From Ischnura elegans (taxonomy: Eukaryota > Arthropoda > Insecta > Odonata > Coenagrionidae): 64,000 nucleotides of DNA. The notes below the pieces were generated by a model. The model saw only the letters and a list, made by a program, of their open reading frames with translations, was not told the origin of the DNA and did no database searches. Shown one piece after another: positions 1 through 10,021 of the stretch. Location of the stretch: positions 7,006,001 to 7,070,000 of the forward strand of contig NC_060254.1 in the NCBI RefSeq assembly GCF_921293095.1, read 5' to 3'. The translations under genes were made by a program, and so were the position numbers. Every line of letters begins with the position of its first letter. Position 1 is the stretch's first letter.

Positions 1-1
1 G

Positions 2-2093
2 GAAATCCTGGGTAAGAAACTAGAAGAAGGAGCAGAGAACCTGAAAGTAAATGACTCGGTAGATAGAAAATGGCTTAATATAAAGAAGGCTATGGAAGAG
101 GCTGCAAATGAGACCATAGGAGAAAGAAAGAGAACAGGGAATGAAGAATCGTTTGATAATGAGTGCAGAAAAGCTATGGAAAGGAAGAATATAGATCGAA
201 GGAACACCATCCAGAAAGAGACACGACAAAATGTCGAAAGATATAAAGAAAGCAGAAGACAAGCAAATAAAATACTACGAAAAAAGGAAAAACAGTACTT
301 AAAAGGGTATGTGGAAAAGATTGAGGAACTGAACACACAAAATGAAAGTAGAAAGTTATACCAGGCAATCAAACGGAAGACAAATAAATTTCAACCAAGA
401 ACAAACGCATGTAAGGATAAGAATAGGAGGTTGGTTGGAACAGAGGACGAAGTAATGGGAAGATGGGCCGAGTACTTTAAGGAATTGCTGAATGTCAATG
501 AGATAGATGAGGAGGATGAGGAGGATGGAGAAATGTTGAACATGAGGGTGGACACCAGCATCAGTAGGCCATCAATTGAGGAGGTGAAGGAGTCGTTAAA
601 ACGGCAGCGGAATGGGAGAGCTCCAGGGGAAGATCAAATTACATCGGAGTTAATCAAGTATGGAGGAAAAAATTTAACAAAGAACCTACATAGACTGATA
701 TGTGAAATATGGGAGAAAGAAGAGATGCCTGAGAAATGGAAGATTGGTTTAATTTGCCCTATATTCAAGAAGGGAGATAAATTGCAATGCAGCAACTATA
801 GGGGAATCACATTACTAAATGTCTCTTACGAGATACTTTCTTGTATACTGCAGAGGAGACTTAACACGTATGCTGAAGTAATCCTTGGTGAATATCAATG
901 TGGCTTCAGGCCGGGAAGAGGAACAACCGACCAAATCTTTGTAATGAGACAATGCATGGAGAAATGATATGAGTACAACATTGACCTACATATGCTTTTC
1001 ATTGACTTCCAGCAAGCTTTTGATAGTGTCAATAGAAGAAAAATGTTGAAGGCATTGGAGGGACTTGGAATACCAAAAAAACTAATTAAGTTGGTAAATG
1101 ACTATGGAAGGATCTCAAGCTAAATCGGGGGCAAGACTAGTGAAGCCTTTAAGATAACAGCTGTAGTAAGACAAGGAGATTCTCTATCAGCAGTACTATT
1201 TAATCTGTGTCTACATTAAGCCATGAAAGAACTGGGGTTAGAGGGGACAATTGTGCATAAATCTACTCAGGCATGCGCCTATGCCGACGACAGTTCTAAT
1301 GGCACGGAATATGGATTCTCTGAAAGAAATATGCAAAATCTTAGAACAGAAGAGTAAAAATATAGGGCTCAGAATCAATGAGAGAAAAACGAAATACATG
1401 AAAATGTCGACCACGGAAGACAGAAGATGGACTCAAAACGTTACATTTGGGCAGTACAACTTTTAAAATGTAAAATATTTCAGCTACCTCCGTACTAATT
1501 TAAATTGTAAGAACTCAATGACAGAAGAGATCAACAAGAGGATAATTGCTGGAAATAGGGCTTACTTTGCTAATATTAAGCTCCTGAAGTCAACTCTTCT
1601 ATCTAAGGAGATGAAATTCAAGATCTATAAGACACTTATCAGACCGGTCGTGACATATGGAGCAGAAACGTGGAGCATCTCCGCTGGAAACGAGCAAGCT
1701 CTGCGGATATTTGAACGGAAGATTTTGCGAAAGATATATGGTCCCGTGACAGATGGGGTAACTTGGAGGATAAGAACAAACAAGGAAATAGAAAATATTA
1801 TCCGAGGCGAAGACATAGTGAGATTTGTGAAGACCCAACGGCTGGCTTGGCTAGGTCATGTTGAAAGAATGAGTGAAGAAAGGATGCCTAAGAAGATTCT
1901 ACATGGAAATATGGATGGAAAGAGAAAAAGAGGAAGACCGAGGAAAAGATGGATGCAGGATGTGGAAGAAGACACGAAAGCTATGAGGATTGTCAGATAG
2001 TGGGAGAAAGTGCAGGATAGGAGAAAATGGACAGGCGTCTTGACGGAGGCCAATGCCCATACCGGGCTGTGGTGCCGAGGAAGTAGTAAGTAG
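2..2093 (+). pseudogene. Reverse transcriptase ORF of the RTE-like element, broken
   Basis: Reverse transcriptase that would copy the element RNA at the target site. The reading frame is open from base 2 through the linker (KKEKQYLKG..) and RT blocks NGRAPGEDQITSELIK, WKIGLICPIFKKGD, NYRGITLLNVSYEILS and YQCGFRPGRGTTDQIF. Stops follow at 965-967 (TGA), 1121-1123 (TAA) and 1217-1219 (TAA), with clear homology continuing between them ([28 protein letters not shown]). The catalytic YADD is present at about 1280-1291, directly before a one-base frameshift; the other frame continues with VLMARNMDSLKE. A further TAA lies at 1464-1466. The tail (IYKTLIRPVVTYGAETW, QRLAWLGHVERM) runs to a TAG at 1998-2000 and then on to 2091. 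Non-functional. Confidence 0.9.
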
Positions 2094-2151
2094 AGACGGC
2101 AAAATAGCCCCTGTTCTAACGAAAATAGAACATGGGCTATTTTGTCGTCTC
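2093..2151. repeat. Near-perfect hairpin at the retrotransposon 3' end
   Basis: Two 26-base arms (2093-2118 and 2126-2151) pair with only two mismatches around a 7-base loop. The left arm begins GAGACGGCAAAATAGCCC and the right arm ends GGGCTATTTTGTCGTCTC. The first base of the hairpin is the last base of the retrotransposon stop codon, so it is most simply a 3' UTR structure of that element. A separate small palindromic insertion is the alternative. Confidence 0.8.
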
Positions 2152-2184
2152 GCGTCCACGCATGTGTTCTAGCAATTCACCGCT

Positions 2185-2457
2185 TTACACGACGCAATTT
2201 TGATTGCGCCTTCGCACGTACGTGAGATTGCGCAATTCTGTGTGCCGTGTAAAGTCTTTGAAATAGGCATCTTCACTACCCTCATTTGAAATACATGAAC
2301 ATGCACATACACCAATGGTTAAGTGCTGCAATGCCTTCCTGACAGCATACCCACACACGTAATTGAGACCCGAATATTCCTCGGCAGTGATTAATATTGG
2401 TTTGCTCATAGTTTCCAGGAGGTCGAACTGATTGAGTATGAGCTCATCATCTTCCAA
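2185..2457 (-). pseudogene. Possible transposase fragment with GYAVRK motif
   Basis: A 90-residue minus-strand frame. The segment SGLNYVCGYAVRKALQHL resembles the 'Y(I/V)xGYxxRKL' stretch found late in P/THAP-type and related DNA transposon proteins, followed by a CACSC cysteine cluster at about residue 50. No catalytic residues or other domains are visible, and the flanks give no further extension. The family assignment is an inference from one short motif; it could also be chance. It lies outside the inverted-repeat element that starts at 2727. Confidence 0.25.
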
Positions 2458-2719
2458 CGCTTTAACTTACTAATAAATAACTTACCTTCGACTACAGCTA
2501 ATATTATAGGTTAAAAAATGAATCTTCTAACGTCATCTCCTGAAAAAATAGGGTTTAGAGGAAGAAAATTAACTTCAAACGAGTCATGCCGAGTATCTTA
2601 TTCACCACGAGTCCACTGTCGTAGAATGATAAACAAATAATAAACAGGCCTCCTCCGCGTTGTTGCCAAATATCATCCCTCCGGCCTGTTTAAAGACGGC
2701 CGTGGTAGTGCCCGCCGCG

Positions 2720-2757
2720 GCGGCGCACAGTGGTCCCAAATCGAAAAAAGCTGACCA
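2720..2757 (+). repeat. Left terminal inverted repeat and target duplication of copy 1
   Basis: GCGGCGC target duplication at 2720-2726 followed by the terminal repeat starting ACAGTGGTCCCAAATCG. It matches the reverse complement of 5678-5708. Confidence 0.8.
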
Positions 2758-5708
2758 AAATTAATAACGTCGTAATTTTACCTAAAATAGCAACAAAAGT
2801 GGAAGTCCCTTATTGATTTTGATCGTCTGAATCTTATTTTGGCATTACTTTTACGATATCTCTTCATGTTAACATTTTTTGAGCTGTTATTATTTAAACA
2901 ATTTTTAGAAAATCTCGATATAGATGTCATTGCGATTGGCGATAACTTGGTGTTCATGGAGAGCTTAAAACTGTATAATTTTAATGTAAAAGATGTATTA
3001 ATTGTAGTTAAAACCCATTACAGAATTTACGACATCAAATTGGTGAGATTGGAACCCGCGACCATCGGCATTGTCAGTGAGATACCAAAATCGGAAAAAA
3101 ATACTCACACTCACTCAGTTTTGTCTTCCATGTATTTGATAAGTCACATTAGATGAAATAAAATGACTGATATTAAGAAAATTGAGGAAATCAATGATCG
3201 AATGGCATTAAAATCGCTTCCATGTAGGTATCTCAAAAAACGAATTTTAAGAATCGTCTTCCGATGTCACCCCATCGGACCCATTGTCGCTCTGCAAATC
3301 ACTTAAAATTAGTCAATTTTCACCTCACCTGATAGGCTGACCTTGTTGTTTTGTAACTCCTGTTGTAATCAAAATGTATGATTCAGATATTTAAAGGAGT
3401 CTTCGAAAGATGTCTTCATAATTTAACATTCTTGAGGATATTCTTGTACGCTGCTCTCGGAATTTCCTCATGTCTATGTTCCTGGCCTCCAATGCTTCCT
3501 CCGTTAAAACTTCAAATGTAAGAAAGGATTCTTTGGAAATTGCTGTTCCTCGTATCAGCACTTTATGTACCATGAGTAGCATATAATACCAACCATAAGC
3601 GATGTACAGCTCAGCTATTTCCATGCAATACTGGCTGAAGGCTTCATTATTTATCTCATCGCCGCAGGATAGAGATTTTAATATCACTGAAGGTTTATGG
3701 ATAAGTCTTTCATCGATACCTGTCGTTAAAATTGCAAATCACATAAATAATTACATTTCATGCACATGAAGCATTTGTTTTTAGATTTTTTAAACTTATG
3801 GAAACGATTCCAATATTTCTTACTTATTGACTATAATTTTATATTTACACGTAATTTCATCTTATCTGAAATGAAATCCTGAATTAAAACTCCACTTTAA
3901 AAAATATGATGATTGAAATTAAAGAATGATTATTTTTACACACTGCATATATTCGCCGACTGCATATGCACGGTAGTCAATTACACTCACTAGATGTGAG
4001 AGGGAGATATTGATATACTTCTGAAGGGAATTTCATTTCCCTCTGCAGCCAGCTTTTGAACGTCTCTTTGAAATGCACATCTGTCCTCGAGCTTTGATTC
4101 CATTTTCTCAGGTATTTCGGGAAAACATTCTTCGCGTAAAACGCGTCAGAATATTTTTGGTATGTTTGATTTTATTCTGTCGAAATCTTGTTTCCAAATA
4201 TTCCACGACATATTCCTTCTTCTTCGCTTATGAATATTCTTTTCTCTCTGTATTTTTATTGTACACCGCAAGGTACGAAAACATTTGCGGCACCCATAAA
4301 TCAAATTTAACAGGTGTACTTACGGCTGAAACGATGAATGCGATTTTTAAAAATTGTCTATTTTTAACCAATAATAAACCAGAAATAATGAGTTGACATT
4401 GAATAAAAGACATTCAAGCTTATATAGACTTGCCTCTGAGTTTCCGGCGTATCCTGAAATTTGCATGCCAAACATTGGCAAACCAAGTGCTTTAATTATC
4501 TGGACAGGAGAAGTTTCTCGAGTTAGCCGTTTTAACACAGTTAGGAGCAAAGCACTTGTTCACTAAGAAATTCATTAAATAAAACTGAGTGGGAAATATT
4601 CACCACATCCATACAATGAATCTGATGAGGGAGGCGGTCATCCTCATTCCGTTATTATATGAGAAAAAATGCACTTGCAAGATGCACGCACCCCTGGTGG
4701 GTTTAGAGGAATTTTCCCCTCCGAATTCCATCCTATCTACGTCTATGGGCTGATTAAATGATCCTGTGAACAATTCATGGCATTATGAAGCATTTATTTC
4801 TCTTAACGCTAGACCTTATTTCGGAATAATGTGCTGACAACGCTGTGCAGCATGTAAGGGAAATATTCTCTATAAAAATATGAGGAACTGTAAGGTTCTC
4901 GCATAGTTACTTAAGTAGTTGCTTTTGATCACACATAATTTTTCTCATTAAGAGCATGAAAACCGGCCCTCATTGTTTTCATGAATATTTGAAGGTGAGT
5001 GCACAATTGAGAAGTGTGCATAAGATAGGCGTGAAGCACTTGATGTATGTAATCTTACAGAATGTAGAATTATGCTAAGTATACACCATGCGGGTTCGAC
5101 CAACGATAAAAAAATATTTTAGCGATAATGCCATTCGGTCTTCCGCAGGCCGCCCTCAAAGGAGCGGTGCACCGGTCAACTTAAAACCCTCTACATGTCG
5201 GATATGCAAGTATAGGCAAGATTTATTTTCTCCCTCTTGTTGTACATACTCTTCCCAAGGATCCTGCATAGGAATCTTTGAGGAGCACGGAGGAGCACAA
5301 AACTATATCGACACATTTGACTGAAAATAGGCCCAAAAATAGCTAACTTTATAAATAATTAAATATTTATATAAGCAATTCTGAAACGAACAAAAAATAC
5401 TATGATATTGTGAAGAAATATGCAAACTTATCGAATTAAAATTGACAGATGAATCCCATTATGTTGAAAGAGTCATTTATTAAGTTGAATTACCCTAAAA
5501 TCGACTATTTCTACGCCTCGGGCGTTTTAGGCTGAACATGCCCATGTTTGACGGGTTACACAAGTCAACATAAAGATCACACAAGCCTATCAGGTACGAA
5601 ATATTGTAGGCCATATCCTGTAGAATCCGAATACCTAATTCAAAACTTCCACTTTAAAAGTCGAAAACATGACTTAGGGCCAGTTTTTTTTCGATTTGGG
5701 ACCACTGT
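2727..5708 (-). mobile_element. TIR DNA transposon, copy 1, with 7-bp target duplication
   Basis: Seen: a left end ACAGTGGTCCCAAATCGAAA at 2727 and its inverted counterpart ending at 5708. Counted from CAGTGG, the first 22 bases of the two ends are identical, then diverge (GCTGACC versus AACTGGCC). Directly outside both ends is GCGGCGC (2720-2726 and 5709-5715), a 7-bp target-site duplication in a GC-rich target. The inside is AT-rich and carries one recognisable coding remnant on the minus strand (3391-3719). A diverged relative lies at 41426-46424. Known: 7-8 bp duplications with CA-starting ends occur in hAT and P superfamilies, among others. I cannot assign a superfamily. Confidence 0.8.
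3391..3719 (-). pseudogene. Conserved transposon protein remnant, copy 1
   Basis: Reading minus strand from 3719, the frame gives IDERLIHKPSVILKSLSC, then INNEAFSQYCMEIAELYI, GWYYMLLMVHKVLIRG, LTEEALEARNIDMRKFRE and NYEDIFRRLL before a TAA. The block order and residues match the two fragments inside the second transposon copy (42142-41918 and 44750-44545), so this is one protein family. The upstream edge TTTTAACGACAG at 3731-3720 looks like a splice acceptor, suggesting the gene had introns. Similar C-terminal segments recur, as I recall, in unannotated arthropod proteins of mobile-element type; function is unknown. The stop comes where copy 2 continues with LSSDP, so this copy is broken. Confidence 0.6.
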
Positions 5709-5715
5709 GCGGCGC
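5678..5715 (-). repeat. Right terminal inverted repeat and target duplication of copy 1
   Basis: Reverse complement starts ACAGTGGTCCCAAATCGAAA and is followed outside by the GCGGCGC duplication at 5709-5715. Confidence 0.8.
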
Positions 5716-6600
5716 TCCGCCGCACGTGTCCCCTTTTCAGCGTTTGAGCTCATGGCAGCTACATAAGGCCTTGGAGAGTAGGGATAGCAGAATATGTGAG
5801 TTTATAGTGGTTAGAATTGGGTTTTCGAAGAATTAACATGTAATGTTTTGCTGCCGCCCACTAACCGAGACAAGAATCTGACTTTCATGCGCAATCGTTG
5901 AGTCCATCATATGTCTTATGAAGGAAATCGTTATGTGCCCTTGGAAAAATTAAAACAATAAGACTAAAATGGCATGCTAAATGTATGCAGTATACGTAAG
6001 TGTAGACTACTTTCATTTCGTCTCAATTTTAGCGAATTATCCTTGACTACAGCGAAGTCTGAACAAATGTTCGCATCTAACCACCGCGTCGGGCGGTTGG
6101 ACATTCACGCACATAACTTGATAGGAGAGGCGCGGTGGCGAATTGGGGCAGGATTTTTCAATTGATAACTAAAGTTGACACTTTATTTTAAAATGTGGAG
6201 CCAAACACTTCGTGAAGCAAAGTGAAATACATAAAGTTTTTCTCTACATTATGTTATAAATACACGAAAAATAGGACATTTTATTTGTTTAAATAAAGGT
6301 TTTAAAAATTATCGCAAGAATAAAAACTTTCACCCAAAATGATTGTTAAAATTTTCATTATTATTATAGAATGATATTAATTTAGGCATATTAAAACATA
6401 ACGCAACAGTAGCAAAAAACTTAAGTCAATTTTTTGAAAAAATGGGAAAAAAATTTTGAGATCATTTTTCATTAAATTGTTATACCTCTCCTGCTTTGAA
6501 AAAATGAGTTAAAAATAAAATTAATTCAGTGATGTGGTCATTGATGATTCTATAATTTGGAAATATAATAGTTTTTTCCAATTTAAAAAGTGAAAAAAAA
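5716..6600. other. No recognisable gene
   Basis: Mostly AT-rich sequence with short open frames and no recognisable protein motif, RNA gene or repeat unit. It may be the interior of the element whose right end is at 6601-6637, but no left end was found. Confidence 0.5.
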
Positions 6601-6637
6601 TCATTTTTGGGCAGCTTTTTTCGATTTCAGCCCACTG
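6601..6637 (-). repeat. Lone terminal repeat of the same DNA transposon family
   Basis: The reverse complement starts CAGTGGGCTGAAATCGAAAA and continues AAGCTGCCC, matching both the copy 1 ends (CAGTGGTCCCAAATCGAAAA) and the copy 2 ends (CAGTGGGCGGAAATCGAAAA). No partner end was found nearby, so this is a third, truncated or internally deleted member. Confidence 0.6.
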
Positions 6638-7704
6638 AGCGCCTTTGCACGCGCATTTCACGCAACGCGATAGCTCGAGGGGCGGGAAAAAGACGGTCGG
6701 GTGTTAGGCAGCTAAACAAACATTAATAAATAGCCCAACGGTCATACAGCTGATACGTTTGGAAAGCTAAATATTTTATTTACAGAAAAACTTTTTTTCG
6801 AAGTAATAAGGAACAATAAGTGACCGAGTTTATTTTTTCAGATAATTTTTTTAATTTAAATTATTAAATTTAATGTTAAACTACTCACTTATTTATTCCT
6901 AACTATTAATTTCAATTAAATTTTCTCTGTTTACCGAAGCGATCGTATGGACTACTGCACTTCAATGTCATTCTATTTTTCTCAAAAATTCACCTTTAGT
7001 TATTATCCGGTCCTAGAACTGTCTTTAATAACCTACATATTTATTGATCTAAATTCACATATAATGAAAATAGAACTTATAGCACAGCGGAACTTCCCCA
7101 GGTCGCACCACCAGTTTATACTTACAAATTTTTTTCCAGTTTTCTCTGACTTTAAAAAGTGAATGGGATAAATTTCAGATTGTGGGTAGGGCCTACATTG
7201 AGCAGTGTTCAAAGCCTACAATGATGTCGGTGCGTCACTGGGGGAAATCCAATATCTATGCGGAAGCAGCTCTACATGTTCCAATATGAATTAATCAGGT
7301 TGGGGAAGGACGTTTGGACTACTGCACTTCAATGTCGAAGTAGGTATAACAACTCTTTGTTTTGCGAGGTAATGCGACAATTTCCACCTCGCTATATTTA
7401 AAAATATAATATGGGAGTAATCAAACCACTCCTTTTTGGTTAATTTCCCCTGCTAGCAATAGTAATTGATATAACTTCATTCAAAGTTAAATTGAACCAG
7501 CTTCTGATTTCTCACATGAGAATAAATTTAAAAAATCAATAAAAACGAGGGATTTCAATTTGAAATCGAAATAATTTTCGATTCAAAGGATTAATTACTG
7601 TTCTATACCATGTCTCTTTTCAACTTTATTAATGTTATGATTACCCTAAAATCTCAATCACGTCGGAGGTAACAATTGATTTCAAGTACCCTTCATTCGT
7701 TACC
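6638..7704. other. AT-rich stretch with a 22-bp direct repeat
   Basis: No coding motif is visible. TGGACTACTGCACTTCAATG plus two more identical bases occurs at 6948-6969 and again at 7315-7336, 367 bases apart. Confidence 0.5.
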
Positions 7705-7800
7705 ATGGATGAGATGTTCAAGGCTCTGGCGCTGAGCAACAATGGGAGTTCCATGGAGACCACTTCTCGGGTTCCTCATTTGGCCTTAATAGCTGCTTAG
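7705..7800 (+). CDS. Short upstream ORF, 31 residues, possible uORF
   Basis: An ATG in a good context (TACCATGG) opens a 31-codon frame beginning MDEMFKALALSNNG and ending at TAG 7798-7800, 40 bases before the larger ORF at 7841. Base composition rises in GC here compared with the AT-rich flanks, as for the downstream ORF. It could be an upstream ORF of the same transcript, or a remnant; there is no family match. Confidence 0.25.
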   Translation: MDEMFKALALSNNGSSMETTSRVPHLALIAA

Positions 7801-7840
7801 TTGTGGACTTGCTGTCTTTAAGCCATAGCTAAGAGATATA

Positions 7841-8200
7841 ATGGGCTGCGTTCTTTGCTGCTGCGGACGCCAGGAGGAGGAGGAGACGGAGGAGGAGGTG
7901 ACGGTCCTGGCTGAAGCAGTGATGGAGGGAGTTGCGGAGGGAGAGGATCCCTCCGAGATTTCGCAGGATACGTCCAGCGAAATCTCGGAGGAAGGCTACC
8001 TGGGGGACATAGAAGACGAAGGAGAGGAGGAGCTTCTACCTGTCCCCCACGATGGCCGCGGTGAGGGCTCGGAGTCCTATTACCACTTTCAGCCGCTGGT
8101 TGAGAGGGGCCATGGGTCTTTCGAGCGCAGCCTGATGGCTGGAGGTGACTTCTCGATGGATGACATCTTCCACGAGTGGTTCCTGCATGACCTTCTTTAA
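7841..8200 (+). CDS. Hypothetical acidic protein with MGCVLCCCG start
   Basis: A 119-residue frame in an unusually GC-rich island. Seen: the N-terminus MGCVLCCCGRQ has Gly2 and four cysteines at positions 3, 6, 7 and 8, the pattern expected for N-myristoylation plus palmitoylation and hence membrane anchoring. It is followed by a very acidic stretch (EEEETEEE), a Ser/Glu segment near residues 40-55 and an aromatic, acidic C-terminus (MDDIFHEWFLHDLL). AATAAA signals lie at 8451-8456 and 8462-8467. I do not recognise the family. The opposite strand is also open and proline-rich over the same bases, a usual consequence of GC-rich coding. Alternatives: a repeat-derived ORF, since repeat copies begin just downstream. 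Confidence 0.4.
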   Translation: MGCVLCCCGRQEEEETEEEVTVLAEAVMEGVAEGEDPSEISQDTSSEISEEGYLGDIEDEGEEELLPVPHDGRGEGSESYYHFQPLVERGHGSFERSLMAGGDFSMDDIFHEWFLHDLL

Positions 8201-8450
8201 TACAAGTATTAAAGGAGGCCATGGGTACCTCAGTCAGCAAGCTGTGGAGTGAGTGAGAATGAACGGGGCCAGAGGAGGGTCACGGCCCTACTCTGACCTC
8301 GGGGGTGCGTGGTATAGGCCTGACCGGAACCGAAGGGGACCGGAAGGGGAATCCCCACATTAAACAGGATAACGAGCCGAAAGCGCGGCCTCCTGGGCTC
8401 GGCATGGAATGCGCTGAAGAAACGGCGGAACACGACAATTGTTCAACCCA

Positions 8451-8467
8451 AATAAAATTGAAATAAA
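8451..8467 (+). promoter_or_regulatory. Candidate polyadenylation signals
   Basis: Two AATAAA hexamers 11 bases apart, about 250 bases after the stop of the 7841-8200 ORF and at the edge of the GC-rich island. Confidence 0.4.
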
Positions 8468-8484
8468 TCCATGTAAATTAATTA

Positions 8485-8762
8485 CTCCAATAAAATATAT
8501 TTTCGTCAATGTCTTGCCTTTATTAATCCTTCGTCTTTCAATCCCGACGAGAGTAATTGGATCTCCATGAGTTTTAAATATTTTATATATGTTTCTCTGA
8601 GGGTTTGAAGGAGGATCTATTCCCTCCCTCCCCTCCCTGTCGCCACGCCACCGTCATGAGACATCAATGACTGATGGAGTCGAGGTACAACAGGATGGCA
8701 GGAATGGAAAAGGAAGACCACGAATAGACTACGTGGAACAGATTAAGAAGGACGTGAAATAT
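8485..8762 (+). repeat. Dispersed repeat A, copy 1; ends in retrotransposon tail
   Basis: Closely similar, in the same orientation, to 10990-11275 (shared blocks such as TCTGAGG.TTTGAAGGAGGA and CTCCCCTCCCTGTCGCCACG). Its last 80 bases translate on the plus strand to DGRNGKGRPRIDYVEQIKKD, the C-terminus of the endonuclease-reverse transcriptase family also found at 14.6, 25.0 and 31.9 kb. It is therefore the 3' end of such an element. Confidence 0.7.
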
Positions 8763-8822
8763 AATATATAAATAGTTGTCAAACTATGAATTGACGAGAG
8801 AATTAAGTTGAGATCTGTTTAA

Positions 8823-8957
8823 AAAACCAAAGAAACAACGACAACACAGCAATCGAAGGTAACATCTGCAATAACAAAGCGTGCGCATTCTGGAAGTGTT
8901 TCTTGCCTAGTGGAGGTCATTGACACTCCCCTCCCTCCTCAGGTGATACATTTACAC
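8823..8957 (+). repeat. Repeat B, inverted partner of 11728-11850
   Basis: About 130 bases matching the reverse complement of 11728-11850 with few differences (shared core GGAAGTGTTTCTTGCC, then TCCCCTCCCTCCTCAGGTGA). The two copies lie 2.9 kb apart in opposite orientation. Confidence 0.7.
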
Positions 8958-9700
8958 ACGTTCTTTCATCAATTATATACACTTTACTGTCAAACTGAAA
9001 CGTTAACTAATTTTGATTTTAACATGAAGTGTTGGCCATTACTGTAAAGAAAATTACTAACACGCATCATAATGATCAACCTTTTATTCTTTACTGCTCT
9101 ATCTTCCCTTACAGGTAGAGTGCTAAGAAAATAAATAATTTTAAGGCAAATATGAGTTTAATTCTATTCTATTTTAATGATTAAAAAAAATACCCTGGCC
9201 TCATAGCGAAGGAGAATTATTGTAAAATAAAACTGAATTACCAGTGAAAGCAAGGTTTTTTTCAGTTCAAATCTTCCATAAGCTCATGACAATGATAATT
9301 ATATCAAACAAGTCCAATAAATAAAATGGTAGTGCCCCAACTTAGCACAAACATAACTTCATACCAGAAAAACTGTATTGGGGCAAATAAGGTAAAGGAA
9401 TGGATGAAATGTATACTCTAAATACCTTATCCAAATAAAAAAGCCTTTACCTGGATTGTGCAATGAATAACCTACCTATATCACATCTGCAAACGACAAG
9501 ATTCAATGGTAAAATACTGACTTGATTACATGAGTTTTTCTCTTCATATTGAAGTAAAGTATGAAAAATGGGAAGCAAATCTGGAGCGTAGGTTTGTTAC
9601 GTTTGGCCTTTAATTAAATGCATATGCTAATGCAATAGGAACATTAAATTCTTTCCAATTCAAAGATATCCATTAAGCTCATCAAAACAGAATAAATATA
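8958..9700. other. No recognisable gene
   Basis: AT-rich sequence downstream of the minus-strand exon candidate; no coding motif, RNA gene or repeat unit was recognised. Confidence 0.4.
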
Positions 9701-9706
9701 TTTATT
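9701..9706 (-). promoter_or_regulatory. Candidate polyadenylation signal for the minus-strand gene
   Basis: AATAAA on the minus strand, about 80 bases past the TGA at 9790-9788 of the terminal exon candidate. Confidence 0.4.
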
Positions 9707-9787
9707 GCAACATTACATTAAACACACATTATTACATTACATTACATGTATTTTATATACACCAGGCTATATTTACAACATTTAAAT

Positions 9788-9917
9788 TCACATGGAAACA
9801 AATTGTTCATACGGTTCCATCCAACCTGCATTTTCAGGAATTTCTGTTATATTCTCAAATGCATCTATTCCCTCATCAATAACTATATGGAGCTCCTGGC
9901 CTCTGTTAGGATCTCCA
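9788..9917 (-). CDS. Candidate terminal coding exon of an unknown gene
   Basis: Minus strand. A strong acceptor (pyrimidine-rich TTCTTTTTTAAATTAACAG ending at 9918) precedes 130 bases that read GDPNRGQELHIVIDEGI, then DAFENITEIPENAGWMEPYE and QFVSM before TGA at 9790-9788. An AATAAA follows at 9706-9701. The exon enters in phase 2, matching the exit phase of the candidate exon at 10183-10022: the joint codon is AG plus T (Ser). The acidic, gapless translation between proper splice signals supports a real 3' exon. I do not recognise the protein. A weak resemblance to the linker after the TPR region of BubR1/Mad3-type proteins is only a guess. Confidence 0.5.
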
Positions 9918-10021
9918 CTGTTAATTTAAAAAAGAATAAGCTATTTAGAAGATTGAAATGAGATACAGGGCTGGACTCCCATTATAAAAAAGACAGAAAA
10001 AGGAAAGAAGTATCAATTTAC

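Larger units (their letters stand above)
1..2151 (+). mobile_element. RTE-like non-LTR retrotransposon, 5' part beyond window
   Basis: Seen: continuous retrotransposon-type coding from the first bases of the window to a stop at 2091-2093, followed immediately by a stem-loop at 2093-2151. The coding part runs from the endonuclease-RT linker through the RT and the typical C-terminal tail. Known: the tail with WLGHVERM and GKRKRGRPRKRW is characteristic of the 'endonuclease-reverse transcriptase' families of RTE-type non-LTR elements in arthropods. The upstream endonuclease domain would lie outside the window. The 3' boundary is uncertain; I place it at the end of the hairpin. Confidence 0.85.

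Noticed and set aside
7818..8240. 140-codon proline-rich minus-strand frame
   Set aside because: It mirrors the acidic plus-strand frame; Glu/Gly-rich GC codons give Pro/Ser/Arg on the other strand. The plus strand has the better start context and signals.
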